DNA of 64,000 nt. It comes from Aphrophora alni (lineage: Eukaryota > Arthropoda > Insecta > Hemiptera > Aphrophoridae). The stretch covers positions 107,357,797 through 107,421,796 of the forward strand of contig OY740772.1 of the NCBI GenBank assembly GCA_963513935.1, read 5' to 3'. A program made the translations under genes and the position numbers. The notes below the pieces were generated by a model, which saw nothing but the letters and a program-made list of their open reading frames with translations, was not told where the DNA came from and made no database searches. Below are positions 24,996-37,482 of the stretch, piece by piece. Positions within the stretch are counted from its first letter, which is position 1. Every line of letters begins with the position of its first letter.

Positions 24996-25657
24996 ATGGT
25001 ACTAATCAACTTGTTTTAATAACAAGTTTCGATTAATAAAACGGAAAAGAAATTCTCAAAGGTGTTTATTTCTAATAAATTCTTTGACTAAGTTTCAAAA
25101 TAATAAAGAAGTCAAACGAAAAAACAATCTAATTAAATGTTAATCCACTTGCTTTATCATTTAAATTGGGGATCTGTAAAGTTTTTGCAATATATGTGCA
25201 ACACATCAAAGATCCTTTTCACTTAGGAATCAAAATTCGACGTTTAAAAAAATCTTTATATAACATTGAAACATGTGAAAAAATCAATATTTTCTATATA
25301 AAGAGGTTAAAACTAATCCCAACACTTATAAATTCAAATAGATATGTAGCAGTTTGCTGGCAGAACATTTTTTGATCTTTTAGGGTATATATATTTGATT
25401 TCAAATTATATCTACTTTACAAGTAAAATAAGCTCACAATACGTGTGTGGTAAATTTATTAATCCAATAGTTGAAAACGAAAAATAGCGTTTCTTTAAAC
25501 GAAAGACAGAGTTTTACCGTTTTTGAGGTACTCAAAATCGGGATGAGCGTATGAAACAAAGTAGAATGAGATTTATAAATAAAACATAACGTAAATCGTA
25601 GCTCTGATTGCAAGCAAGACTGATTCCATCCATTAAAACAAATAAGGCTTCTTTTCT
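24996..25657. other. AT-rich non-coding stretch
   Basis: A 69-codon frame at 25166-25375 is unremarkable. No gene recognised. Confidence 0.45.
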
Positions 25658-25891
25658 ATTGTTTTTAGACGAAAAACATTTCAGTTATAACCTTATAGAA
25701 AAAAAGAAGAAAAGAACATAAAATAAAGACCTCGTAGCGCTCGTAAACTAAAAACGTCAGTTTCAGAAGAAAACAAGATTTGGTCAAGAAACACCATGTG
25801 TCGTAAGACTGCATGAGAAAAGGTGAAGATCTAGCTAGGTTCCCTCGGGATTGCCAAGTCTATACTCACTATAACTGATCCAATGAGGTAA
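25658..25891 (+). repeat. Family A SINE-like repeat
   Basis: GAAAAGAACATAAAATAAAG, AACAAGATTTGGTCAAGAA, GATCTAGCTAGG and CTCGGGATTGCCAAG follow family A order to a CAATGAGGTAAC end. Confidence 0.75.
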
Positions 25892-26051
25892 CTAAGATAC
25901 ATGATATCCACGATATATGTTTTTAAAAAGAGATTAATTAATATTCTACTAATAACAACGACATAATTGAAAATGTTCAATTAATGTTATCCTTTAACAA
26001 CTGGTTTTCTAAAGTAAATGTTCTAGACTTGTATTTTACTTGCCGCATTTT

Positions 26052-26215
26052 ATTTCTTATCAGGGTCGGAAAGCAACAATAATTAATCAAGGAAGATCTG
26101 ATAGAAAGATGAAAGAGAGGGATTTAAATCAAAACTACATAACAAAGGTGTAGATCCAGTTAGGGTATCTCGGGTCCAGACTTACAAGAGTGAACTCCTG
26201 TAGAGAGTTGTAATT
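26052..26215 (+). repeat. Family A SINE-like repeat, 5'-truncated
   Basis: Begins at CAGGGTCGGAAAGCAAC and keeps GATGAAAGAGAGGGAT and GTAGATCCAGTTAGGG to GTGAACTCCTG. Confidence 0.7.
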
Positions 26216-26589
26216 CAAGTAAGACACCTTATTATAGTATTTTGCAAGAAGAGGTTTAGAACCGTTAAAAGACATAAAACTCTGTTTAACAATAATTCTA
26301 GGTTAATGGCGCCACCAATAAAACGGCAAAGTCTAAAGACTTTGGAGAATATAAGAGAAATTGTAAATTTATTGTCTTACATAAAATTAAATAGTTATGT
26401 TTTCATATCTTGGATATGGGAATAGAGCGTATAATTATTGTCTGATCTTTCTAGACTATGAAAATAGAAATGTTTTTTTTTAATATTTAAATAAACATTG
26501 CCTTCTACTGAACCAGAATGTGAAGCCTAGATTAAGTTTAGTAATCACAACAAATTTAAACTGATATTCATGTTTCATAGTTTCAAAAA
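26216..26589. other. AT-rich non-coding stretch
   Basis: Nothing recognisable. Confidence 0.5.
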
Positions 26590-27830
26590 AACGACAAAAC
26601 TATTTCCGGCATGTCGTCCGCAAGTTGTCCCTGATGTTGGAAGATAGCCACAGAGATTAAGATACAACCATGACATCTGGTATAGGGAACTGTAGTATGT
26701 TAATAAACAACCACATTAAAATTCACAAATATAAAAATAAAAATAACAAAATGGAGGTCATTTTAAACTGTTTTTAGAGTCCTTAGATATAATCAAAGAC
26801 CCTTATAATTTTGTGCGCGTTTCTATCCATCTGTTTGTCTGTAAATCGCAAACCAGTGTACACAGATGAAACGATAAATTTTATATATTTCAACTTGTAT
26901 ATATTTGCATTTAAATGCTTTTTACTGTCGAAAAATATAGCGTAATTATAAAAAACCTTGGGGTAGTTAAAAAGCAAAAACTATCAAGTTGGAAAATATT
27001 TTTGGGAAATATTATTAAAAAAAGCTAGAAGTTATTCTGATTACGAATATGTACGCTATGTTTATTTGATAGAAAAAATAAAATGTTGGGGCTAGCCTAA
27101 ATTTAAAGTGTCAGACAGAATGTTCCCCCCCCCCCACTAACTTGAACACGACGTAACTTAAAAACCTGATCAAAATTATATGTATTTGAAATTAAATTCC
27201 ATCGCTAAATCATATAATATAATTTTCTTACGAAGAATGCAACTTAATTTATCTCCACAATGAGAAAGTTGTAGTGTGTAAGATTTTAAAGCAGTTTTGT
27301 TAAAATACACAATCTGATAGCCATTAAAAGATGGAGGGCATTTTTATTAATTTCTTTTTATAAGCGTCCGTAGGTAAAACCAAGGACCCTTATAATTTCA
27401 CTCGCGTCTATCTCTATGAAATTTAAACTGGGGATTAAATGATTTCGAAAAAATACCTGTCCCTATGTGTTTACGGACTCTAAATCGTGTGGTTTTAACA
27501 CACTCTTGACCCTTATATTTGTTCATATCTAGTGCGCTATTCAACTTATAACACAAAATTTGATTCAAATTTGTAGATTTCAATTTTGTATGTAATGGTA
27601 CCAACCCCAACTCTTTACGACGACAATAAGCGAATTTTTATTAAAATTATAATTTCCAACAATGAACTCCGAGGGAATTGTGGTATTCGCACAGGTACAA
27701 GTTAAGCAAGTCCAAGTCACTCAAATGAGCGTAGCGAGTGGAGGTTCTCTCATATATTTACACCGTCAAGACCCGCTAGGGTTGAAGGTTTAAATACGAG
27801 CGAAACTAGTTGAGACTTTATAGTATATAT

Positions 27831-27877
<47 letters not shown>

Positions 27878-28125
27878 CTACGAGGCTCGTATGGTGTAGG
27901 CAACGTTTTGGAAGTAATGATTAACACAATTACAATTTTTATAAAAACCTGTGTAATAACTGTTTTAAACAAACTTACTATATTGGATAAAACTCTTGAT
28001 CCAACAATATAATTTAACATTCCCTACAAAGCCCAATAACTCAACTTTGGGCATTTACATTTAGAGGATTTGCTTGTATTTCGTTGAATGATAGGACTGG
28101 GTAAATAACCAAGGTGGCGTCCATC
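26590..28125 (+). repeat. Family B repeat, composite or nested copy
   Basis: Family B landmarks occur twice (TCATTTTAAACTG near 26760; CTCGCGTCTATCTC near 27405). They are followed by the AATGGTACCAACCCCA block, the CGAGCG and TA-tract block, and the terminus GGATTTGCTTGTATTTCGTT followed by ACTGGGTAAATAACC near 28110. Two copies, or one internally duplicated copy, are nested here. Confidence 0.55.
27824..27877. repeat. (TA)n tract within family B
   Basis: TA dinucleotides with one TACA break, ending at TCTACGAGGC. Confidence 0.9.
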
Positions 28126-28639
28126 AAACTGTTAATATTTTGTCTGTCAGAGATTATAGCAAAATTTTAGACATTTAATTAATGTTCCTTTTCACTTTGA
28201 TTATAAACAAATATTTGTTGTAATGTGAAACAATTAAGATTGAAAGTTAAAAACGTAACATCTAAGTTGTTTTTGTCTTCTAACATTTAGGACATAGAGG
28301 GTTATGATAGTTTGGTCTACATGATTTACTATTTAAAGTTGGAAACCTTCCAGGAAAACATGATTGCTCTCATATCGTGTGTTCATAACAATGGTGGCCA
28401 CTTTATGATATAACTTTTTGCACACTAATGTTTTAATTACTCCCGTCTGGGTAGGAAGTACGAGATTTGCATTGCCAAGTCTATAACAACCCATCTTGTA
28501 GAAATTTTATTTAGCCTGTCACTATTGAAATGTATTTATATTGTATGTTTCCTTATTTTTAAATTTCTATTTATTTATAAAAATATAGATTTCTGAAAGT
28601 TTTCGTCTTTAATCAATATATAAATCGAATACATATACC
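28126..28639. other. Non-coding stretch with a family A 3' fragment
   Basis: About 28441-28500 (GTCTGGGTAGGAAGTACGAG, then GATTTGCATTGCCAAGTC) loosely resembles the 3' part of family A. Otherwise no feature. Confidence 0.35.
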
Positions 28640-28974
28640 CCGGAATCACGGGCATTAGAAGAGTGCTGTCGGACTTGCTGAGGCAGCGAAATATTTGGGT
28701 CTGCAGGTTAAACAAATAAAACTGAAGTTATGATTGTTACCCCAGTGAGATAAGTGGTTGTCATGGTGAAAGTGTGAAGTAGTTTATTTATTTATTACAG
28801 TGTAGTATCGCTGAAGGATGGATGAAATGAGGACGTAGAGAAGTTGATCAAATATGTAAAGAGCACATGATCGAGGAAAAGCAAACAAATACAACATATA
28901 TCATACAAATTCAAGTTAGTACTTCTCTACGCATGAATCACTTTAACGGCTCCGAAGGCCTTAACAAATAAAAT

Positions 28975-29018
<44 letters not shown>

Positions 29019-29354
29019 GGGAAGAATTTATAGATTTCGTGACCTGGTGGGATTGATATCTCTATAGACAGAAAAATCAGAGTTGAATGAAATGGCGTTG
29101 GATTGGGCCTGTCTAACTACATCTAACTAGCTCGATGACATCATAATATAAAAATCTCTTGAATGGGAGACTTATGGTTGAAGCAGAAGGTGAATGCAGG
29201 TGATGACGTGACGAACCACGGTCTTGAGGAAGGCTGAGCGCCAGGGAAAAAGATCGATACTCTATGGAAGATATTAAAGATACTTTCGGATGACAGCGTT
29301 TGCTGGAGAAGTTTTGTTAAGTTTCGTTGTTCCATAGAAAAATGTAGGGCATAA
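28640..29354 (+). pseudogene. Non-LTR retrotransposon (LINE) ORF2 C-terminal relic
   Basis: The plus strand reads RALEECCRT then, after a frameshift, EAAKYLGLQV followed by TEVMIVTP (about 28650-28745). This corresponds to the RT thumb-side motif (A...LGL.VN..KT..M) of insect LINEs. After a break containing a TA tract, KWRWIGPV appears near 29090, as in the R-W-x-G-H-V motif. The 3' end reads CWRSFVKFRCS and stops at 29352-29354, like the WRSFVEALCS end of many animal RTE/endonuclease-RT proteins. Multiple frameshifts show it is dead. The clade is uncertain. Confidence 0.55.
28979..29016. repeat. (AT)n microsatellite
   Basis: About 19 units, lying inside the LINE relic. Confidence 0.95.
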
Positions 29355-29729
29355 ACTGTCACAAAATAATATATTATAATATATTAAAATAATATACAAT
29401 TAGTCAAAATGTTTGACAGTTTGTTGTAGTATGTAGTATCCATTCAAAGGCACTTCCAATAAAGTAGACAATCTAGAAGTATTTTCATTTGACTCCAGTA
29501 ACATCACATGACACTAACGATTAAATTTTGAAGAAACCTGTATTTTTTGTGAACGTTAAATAATGTGAGTTATAAAATTGTAAAGTTTCAGTACAGTATT
29601 AAAATTAATTGTTTAGTAAGCTTTTCTTAATGCCTCAAAATAAAACCAACATGGTCTAAATGGCAAACAAAACTAAATGACAATCCAAGTTCAAACATTT
29701 AGTTACAAAGTTAAACCACCTTTAGAAAT
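29355..29729. other. AT-rich stretch upstream of the Gypsy relic
   Basis: It could be the relic's own leader, but no LTR or primer-binding site is visible. Confidence 0.4.
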
Positions 29730-29739
29730 TTGATGGATT

Positions 29740-30440
29740 GGAAATATTGATGACAACTGGAAATGCTACAAGCAGAAATTTTCAATTTATCTAAATGTAA
29801 GTCAACTGTGGAAAGTAGTGAGTACAAAGTAGCTTTAAATTATAATCGATTGGAGATAGAGTAATAATTTCACTTATTTAGAAATTGTCGCAAAAATGGA
29901 TGTAGATATCGTAAATAAAAAAATTTGGAGATACTTTTTAACTGAAAGAACATCACGTACGAGAAGTATTTATTTTTTCTTAGGAAACAGATATATATGA
30001 CGACTTAGTCCACCATTAAGTTACATATTTTAAAAGGTCTCAATATTTGAATTTGGAAGACTCACTAACGGTTAACTAAAGAATTGTTTTAGACATTAGA
30101 GATAGAAATATTAAGAATTATTTGATTCGAATAACAAAGTTATAGACATATGCAGAGTGGTTGCAAGTAACAAAAATCAACTTATGGATATGTTTCCAAC
30201 TTCGGTCAAAGCAGAAGGCGTGAGCAAGATTAATATTAAGACTACTGACAAGAAAACCCTTAAACCAAACATTGAAGATAGCAGTAGCAGTTCGTACACC
30301 ATTCTCAACAATAAAAGTGAAATAAAAACAACAACCAACTCAAGAAGACTTGAAATAAGTGTGGATATAATCATGTTTATAAAAAGTTTCCAGCGTTCGA
30401 AAAAACTTTTAATCATTGTCCGTCTGGATGTAAGAGCAAA
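29740..30440 (+). pseudogene. Gypsy gag relic with zinc-knuckle remnant
   Basis: Read with frame changes, the plus strand shows GNIDDNWKCYKQKFSIYLN at 29740-29796, the N-terminal gag signature of many insect Gypsy elements (F-x-G-N-x-x-x-N-W-x-x-Y-K-Q-x-F). Next come an IGDR piece near 29850, NITYEKYLFFLRKQ at 29949-29990, KVIDICRVVASNKNQL near 30140-30185, and a decayed CCHC region from 30360 (CGYNHVYKKFPAF, then HCPSGCKS). A 96-codon open frame at 30157-30447 overlaps the last part but is out of frame with the knuckle. Confidence 0.7.
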
Positions 30441-30485
30441 TATATAAATATAGTGGAAAATTTCCAAAACAGCCTTTAATGTCAC

Positions 30486-31140
30486 AACAGTCCAAATTTA
30501 TCGTGGAAGAAATTTGGTGTAGACCTGTTTCAACTTGAAGATCATTATTATTAGTTTTCAAAATTCTCAGAGGTAATTAAACTAACTAATACTACAAGTG
30601 AAACAATAATAAAGCATTTGAAAACGATTTTCAGCAGACATAGTAAACATAAAACTATTTTCGAGTGAAATTTTAAACAATTTGCCTTAAAATGATATTT
30701 TATTCATAACACTAGCAGTCCGCACCTTTCTCAAACTCACGGTAAGGTAAAACGAAGAATGCAAAGTGTATAAAACGATAGAAAAATCCTTATTTAACTA
30801 TTTCAATATAACGGAATACGTCAAAATCAAACAGCACACCATCTCCGGTTGAATTTCTCTGTAGTGAAAATTGAGAGGAATTTGTCAATGCATAAACATA
30901 ATTAAAACCTAAACTTATAAAAAGTAGTCACAAATTGAAAAATATATTCTGATATAAAATCTCGTAAACTATCAAGTACCTATTTCTAACATTTACACAT
31001 AATATTGTTACTAAAAAATATTGATAAATAGGCTAAGACCAAATTAATAAAGAAAAGTAATCGACCTAGATCTTATATTGTTAACCACAAATATACATTC
31101 TTAGAAAGAAAGAAATATAACTTAAAGCCACTTGACGGAA
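30486..31140 (+). pseudogene. Gypsy integrase relic
   Basis: WKKFGVDLFQLEDHYY at about 30500-30550 contains the first catalytic Asp of the DDE core (GVDLF). After an in-frame TAG come FSEVIKLTNTTSE and IIKHLKTIFSRH. The second-Asp region (normally SDNGPQF) is missing. HNTSSPHLSQTHGKVKR follows near 30700-30770, where the catalytic Glu of the usual NGxxER is Lys. The C-terminal NRPRSYIV plus ERKKYNLKPLD lies at about 31050-31130. Several in-frame stops. Non-functional. Confidence 0.7.
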
Positions 31141-31150
31141 CAAATTCGAA

Positions 31151-33089
31151 AAAGTCCTAAAATGGCAATCACCCATACCGTACAAGATAGGATAGAATTG
31201 TAAAATCTACAAGTGAAATATCAATATAAATAAAAATTGTAACATAAAACTTGTGAAAAATTGAAAAATTAAGTTTAAAGCTTTCATTTAACAAAACAAT
31301 AGAAGACGCTAGGTTTATTCTTACAATTATGCTATTAAAGAATTGTCAATCATGAAAATTAGGAAGAGGTAAAGATTTTATTTTATTTTAAAATTGTTGA
31401 AGTTTTTATATTAGTTATTACATGATTAAGATTTCTTAATCTAGTAAAAGCATATAATTCGTATACTAGGTAAATAAAAAGTTGATATTTTAAAATACCA
31501 ATAAATTTACAATTTAATTATAAATAATTTTTTTCATATTTATTTTGATTTTGTAAATAGATCAAAAGGGGATTTAATATCTTTTTGTTGGTTTCTATCT
31601 AGGCTTTATCATATCTCTAGTTTCAAAAAAATGGCAGTAGTTAAATGAAAAATTACAATATTAATGTAATAAAATTCTTATTTGTGTGTTTCCTTGAAAG
31701 TTTGATTACTTGTTGGTCTGTTTCCTTATTATTGTTTTTCGTTAAGTATTGATTAGCAATTTTCCAAGAGTTTCCCTCCGTCTATTTCAGTATAAATATT
31801 TGCATTAAATTTAACAATAACCATTAATGGCCTGGAAAACCACCATTAAGGAACACGATGAAGAACAGCACGTGGAAAGGGTAATTGAATAAGAGTTTCT
31901 CCACAAAAGAACATTAGCATGAAAGAACCAGCATCTTCCAGTTAGCTTTTAAGAGCCTTTATGCTTACTAAGTAGATAACCAAATGAAAGAACTAAATTA
32001 TATGAAACAGCTTTCATATTAGATGTATGGAAAAAATAATCTATGTTTTTAAAGTCACATGAATGAAACTATTTAATTAAATATGAAAGTCTCAAGACAG
32101 TTTGATTCAGGCAATACTTTATTCTTTTTTTTAACTTTTACAAAAATAAGTTTGGTAATTGTTATGCATGTTTTTGTGGGCGTTTTAAAATCGCTATATT
32201 TCATTCAATATAGTTGTACAATACTTTTTCTCTAAATCTCCTAATTTAAAAAATTTAATCAAATTAAAAAATTTTAATTATAAAAGGGTGAAAAAGTGTA
32301 TGTGATACAAATACGAAATGGGATCTAATATACTAATATACAATGCCTATTTTTAATGTACAATTTTATTTCTAAGTTTACTTCAGAAGCAAGAATGCTT
32401 AATAGTAATTTTTTTAAACTTTTGGTTATAAACTAAACAGTCTACCGTTTTATATCACTTTGCTAAGATAAAATAATTATTCTTTTCCCAAACGAAACAA
32501 AAATTACAACTAAAATAATAAATTAGCTAAAGATTCTGTTACATAAACGTTTTTATCCTCAGTTTTTGTCCTAAACCAAATAACTATCTTCATCAAGTAG
32601 TTATTTCAAAATGAATATTGAATTATACTTCTCAATAACTGTCAGTTATATCATTCACATACATTTAGGGAGACTACATTGGAAAAGTCATGTGACCAAG
32701 ATGAACATAAAATATATTCACAGAAGACTTGGACGATAGCTTGGTCAGATGAAGAGAACCTTCATGTGACTAAATTTTTTATGCACATGTAACAATTGAA
32801 GTTATGAGATATTCACTTAAAGTTCGGCGTCGTCTTGGGATTACTGTTACAAATTGTATTTCGTTAAATTTGAAAATCAAAAGAAAGAAATATATCTAGA
32901 CTGGGATCAAAAAAGTTATTCAGCTGCTATACCAGTTAGAACCATCTGACAAAGGCTCATTGACGAGGCCAAGATCGACTTTCAGATTTTTATTTTATAC
33001 AAAAATTGATGTTGCAAAAATTATAACTAATAAGTTAATCTGGTAAAACTCCTCACACACATGCACTTATTATAATTATAACATATTTA
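31151..33089. other. Long AT-rich non-coding stretch
   Basis: Slightly GC-richer patches at 31830-31900 and 32660-32760 hold no frame that I recognise. No repeat of the window's families is evident. Confidence 0.45.
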
Positions 33090-33700
33090 TTTTTTCAAAA
33101 TATTTGACACACCTTGTCTGATATTCACCCAGACCTCTAAAAACCTCACAAAAAACGAAAAAGTAAATTTCGACATGGCGTCCAATCTTCGACCTTGTCG
33201 GCGTTGCTATTGTCCCCTGTACGTAAAAACCATAGCGGCCAAAAAAATATCGATAGTAACACAAAATTTGATATATGAGACTATAGTGTGCTCTTGTTGA
33301 ATATTATTGAAATTCAGAAAAATACAATTGGAAAGTCGTAATTGGGTAATATAAAATAGTTTTTGTTCGTATCTCTTGTGTTATAACACATTATACTAGA
33401 CAAAAATTTGTAGATTTCAGTTCTGCATATAACGGCATCAACCCCATCTCTCTAAGGTGACAAGAGAGAAGTTTAGCAAAAATAATTTCGAAGTTGTACC
33501 TCCCAACAAATAAGATAATTACGAAATCCGGCACGGACGTGACTCTACACGAGCGAAGAGAGTGGGAACCTTTAATATATACACATCTACGGGGCCCGTT
33601 GAGGCTTTACACTGCTGGATGGCAAAACAATTTAAATTTCGACAACTACATTTAGCAAGTCTGCTTGTATTACATCGTATGATGTAACTGGGTAAGTGTG
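33090..33700 (+). repeat. Family B repeat
   Basis: CACCCAGACCTCTAAAAACC, TCGACATGGCGTCCAATC, CCTGTACGTAAAAACCATAG, ATATGAGACTATAGTG, ATCAACCCCATCTCTCTAAG and the GTCTGCTTGTATTACATCG terminus with ACTGGGTAAG. Confidence 0.7.
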
Positions 33701-34232
33701 TTTTTATATTATAAAATAACCTAAAAATGGAGGCGAATCATCCATAACTGGTGAACATTTCACACCACTGAGCGTCGACGTTTCCATAGGGAAATCCATA
33801 ACTTTTCTATATTTGATTAGACGCAATCAAAACGGTTAATTAAGATTCATCCAACTGGATTAACTTCTAATGGAAGTCATCCAAACAGTTCCAGTTAAAT
33901 AACTTAATAACAAGACCTTCAGATTCAAACTTACTAAGTAAGATTGAGCCATACACGATATTCCAAGTAATTAATATCGAAGTTTACATGGAACATTAAA
34001 CAAGAAATATTTTGATGGTATTTAAACGATAAATGACGTTACAAATTTATTTATGTGACATGAAAAGCAGTTTACAATGTAGATCAACAGGGATGTTCCA
34101 ACACACTGTGCCTGTATGTGAGATAACCTGCGCAATCTATAACGCGAAGGAAAATGAATTGCTTACCTGAGTAGTTTTATATAAAACTGTTTTTTGTTGT
34201 TATTATTACTGAACCAGTAGCTATCAAAAGTA
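33701..34232. other. Non-coding stretch between family B copies
   Basis: Nothing recognisable. Confidence 0.45.
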
Positions 34233-35725
34233 TAGGGTAAGTTTGGTAATCTTCAAAACTTTTGGACTGATCCTCACTCTTTATTGCTTCAGAAAAATGA
34301 AAAATGTATTTATTATGTTGTCCATCCATAGTCGGCGTCTTTGTCGTATACCATGTGTCCAAGATGTCCCACCCCTCCTCTTATTTTTTTTATTAATGGA
34401 AGTAGACAGATTTGCTTTGGGGAAAGTTTAGATAACGAAAGGAGGAGTTTTTCGAAGTATCAACATTTTTAACCCTTACCCCCAAAATGGGGTAGTTTTG
34501 GGGTAAGTCAAGAATTTTAAATAGCAACCCCTATTGAGTGATACCTCATTTTAAAGGTCTTTTCACAATAGGAATAATGGCGCAAACCACAGGTCTCTAG
34601 GTCCATCCTACCCAACATAGCAACCAATCGAAATGTGAATATTACGTTAATAATTAGACCGGAAATGTTACGAAATGTACAACAAGCTTTTGAGTCCAGA
34701 ATCTATTTCTGCCAAAAAGTAAATGGTAGCCATTTCAAGAACGTAATATGAGCTAAAAAAACAAGGTAAGGCTCTTACCATCATTTTACCAAGATAGAGC
34801 AGTTTGTAATGTAATAAAAACAACCGGAGTTTGTAGGTTGACATTCACAATTCGATTGGTTGCTATGTTGAGTAAGATGAACTTAGAGACCTCTGGTTTG
34901 CGCCATTATTCTTATTTTGAAAAGACCTTTAAAATGAGGTATCACTCAATACGTAAGTGGTATACTTAAACAAGATAGTGTCCACAGACATAACTTGAAA
35001 TTATTTATAGTTGGATAAATTGTGCTCATATAAAATCCAATTGAAATTTAAAACAATCTAATTGAAAAAGTCAAAACGGCAACCATTTTTTAACAATTTT
35101 ACTACATTATCTAATGTATTATTCAACTTATAACAAACTAAATCACATACAAAATCACAGATTTTAATTATACATGTAATGGTACAATAACGGCTGAGAG
35201 ATGTAAGCCTCAAAAGTTCACCAAAGGTGCTTTCAAACTACATGACAATAAGAACCAATGTCTATTGTTTTAATTTCGGTTACATATGTTTTTAGACTAA
35301 CTTCGTTTAAAATTCAAATTGAACACAAAACATGGAGGTTTTTGTGATATACTTTAAAGTTGGTCCCCATTCAAATACACCATTTTATTACAGAGGAAAA
35401 GGTTAGGTTAGGTTAAGGTCGCCGTTTGAATTTTTCTTATAGTTTCAGAATTCAAAATGGCGGCCCTAATTACTGTACACATAATGTAAGAAGCTTGTCA
35501 AGGGTTAGCCGACATCGTGAAGAAAGTACCTGAAAACCATGAGTACCTGAAGAGAGTTCAGAAAACCTGGGTAGCAACTATTTTAAACAAACTTAACTAT
35601 TGGGTAAGATTCCTTGATCTACCAAAATTACATTTCCTACAAAGTTCAAGATACTTTTTTGGTATTACATTTAGAGAATATGCTTGTATTACTTTGTATG
35701 AAAGGGTGTGTAAGTACCTGTTCGT
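34233..35725 (+). repeat. Family B repeat interrupted by a foldback
   Basis: Opens with GGGTAAGTTTGGTAATC and TTTTGGACTGATCCTCAC. The middle resumes after the foldback with TCAAAACGGCAACCATTTTT and ATGTAATGGTAC. The end is ATTGGGTAAGATTCCTTGAT through ATGCTTGTATTACTTTG to GTAAGTACC. A short TTAGG run lies at 35399-35417. Confidence 0.6.
34534..34950. repeat. Foldback element nested in family B
   Basis: Arms 34534-34640 and 34843-34950 are reverse complements: ATTGAGTGATACCTCATTTT at the left edge answers AAAATGAGGTATCACTCAAT at the right edge. The interior of about 200 bp is non-coding. Confidence 0.85.
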
Positions 35726-36574
35726 TCCATCAATTTGTTTTATGATTTATCTTAATTATAATCCAAACGAAATATCTTTTCCATGTAAATGTATTGCACA
35801 TGGTGTAAGTGTTATATGTGTCTTTTAACAGGATCTAAGAGCAATGATGTGATTAAGTTCTTTCATGGCTTCTTGCACTCTGGCATCTCGGTATTAACCT
35901 AATCATATCAAGACGTTTTAAACTCTTCTCTAGGCCCTTCTTATAAGAAAAATATGTCAATGTGTTTTTAAGTAATACATAATTATATACCACAAATGGA
36001 CGGCACGTTTTTGATTTTCTGAAGCTATGGAAAATGAATATCAGTCGGAAAAGAAAGGTTTCAATGTTTGACGATTACAAACGTCACCATATACTTACTG
36101 AGTAAGTAAATGAATTATTTCAATTGTTTTAATCAAAATCGTACAACTAGTCATTGAGTTATAATTACTTCAAAATTATATAAATTATTTTGTAAGTTAT
36201 TATTTTACTTGATAAAATTTTTTTTTCTTCTTTTGTTATCAAAGAGAACTTTCAAAGCAATTATCTTAAGCTCTAAGAAAACTTATCAATGTAGTTGAGT
36301 ATAGGTTGGGTTAGGTTAAACTGTTTAGGTTAGGTTAAGAACATAAATCGAAAAATATATCGATTGCGAATGATATATACTGATATCAGTTACTATGATA
36401 CGTTGTCTTCAAATCGAATTTTCTTAGACTTGTTTTTGAAAATAGATCTATATTTGAAATATCAACTTTTTCATATCTCAAGCTTTAAAATCATTTTGTA
36501 ATAAAATCAAACAATCAGATGTAACAAGTTTATACTTATATTAGGGTATTTTTTATTTAATCAGTTAAAACACT
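35726..36574. other. AT-rich stretch with TTAGG remnants
   Basis: 36306-36342 carries GGGTTAGGTTAAACTG and GGTTAGGTTAAG, degenerate telomere-type pentamers. No gene. Confidence 0.45.
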
Positions 36575-36850
36575 ACAGGGTAACTTAAATAATCGCCCAA
36601 AATTCGATCTTCATTTTTAACTGATTTTCAAGTTTGATGGCCTCAGGAAACCGAAAAGTGATTTTCTACAAAACGTCCGTCCGTCCATCGTTGTCAGCAC
36701 GATAGTGCGCACAATAATAAAGACATGCAATATGTTACAGAGAACTATACTGTACTCAAATAGAATAGTATTTGAGAAAAATATAGTTTAAAATGTCAAA
36801 ACAGTTTTTTGTTCATTGTCTTAGAACGAACTTTCACCGAGCTGTTTTTA
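36575..36850 (+). repeat. Family B repeat, 5' fragment
   Basis: GGGTAACTTAAATAATCGCC, ACTGATTTTCAAG, CGTCCGTCCGTCCATCGTTG and CAGAGAACTATACTGTACTC follow the family order. Confidence 0.6.
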
Positions 36851-37482
36851 AAACAACTTCCAATAAAATGGGAAATTCATAATAATATAAAAAACAGTAA
36901 TTACCTATTTATTTCTTTTACTGTCTCATGATATTTGATTATCCAATCTAAAATGATAATAAACTACTTCATTTAATATTGAATGAACATTTACACATAA
37001 ATTTAAATAGATTTTAAAAAATATATAAGAATGTAACGTAAACCATTTATTTCTTTTAATAATTATTAAATTTACAAATTAATAATTCCTGTTTTCTAAT
37101 AATTGTGGGATACAAAGATGGTTTTAGAAATAAGAATGATTTCTTTATTCCAGATTATCCCTTACGGACGTTTACAAACTTAATTATAAGTTAAACTCAA
37201 TTAGTAAATACACAAGTCAAAACTTTTTTAATTACCAAAAAAGTTTTGAGAAAACACTTTAAACCTCCCTCGGATTTAAAAAGAACCTCCCTCATCTAAT
37301 ATGGTCCGCAAGGCTTAATAAATTGTTCAAATAGACAAATTTATAATCTATCAGTTATGTATGCTAATATTTATCACAAAAACTAATACAATTTTTTTTG
37401 TAGTACAAATCGATCCATTACGATCGTTTTAGTGATCAGAATTTCTCGAGTTTAATATTTACTTACTTTGTATATAATGCGT
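36851..37482. other. AT-rich non-coding stretch
   Basis: Nothing recognisable. Confidence 0.5.

Larger units (their letters stand above)
29730..31150 (+). mobile_element. Decayed Gypsy-type LTR retrotransposon, gag joined to integrase
   Basis: Gag motifs (29740-30440) run directly into integrase motifs (30486-31140). Protease, RT and RNase H, normally about 2.5 kb between them, are absent, so this copy arose from an internally deleted element or lost its middle before decaying. No LTRs are recognised at either side. Confidence 0.7.

Noticed and set aside
30157..30447. 96-codon open frame as an intact small gene
   Set aside because: It overlaps decayed Gypsy gag motifs and ends out of frame with the zinc knuckle. 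It is a fragment of the relic.
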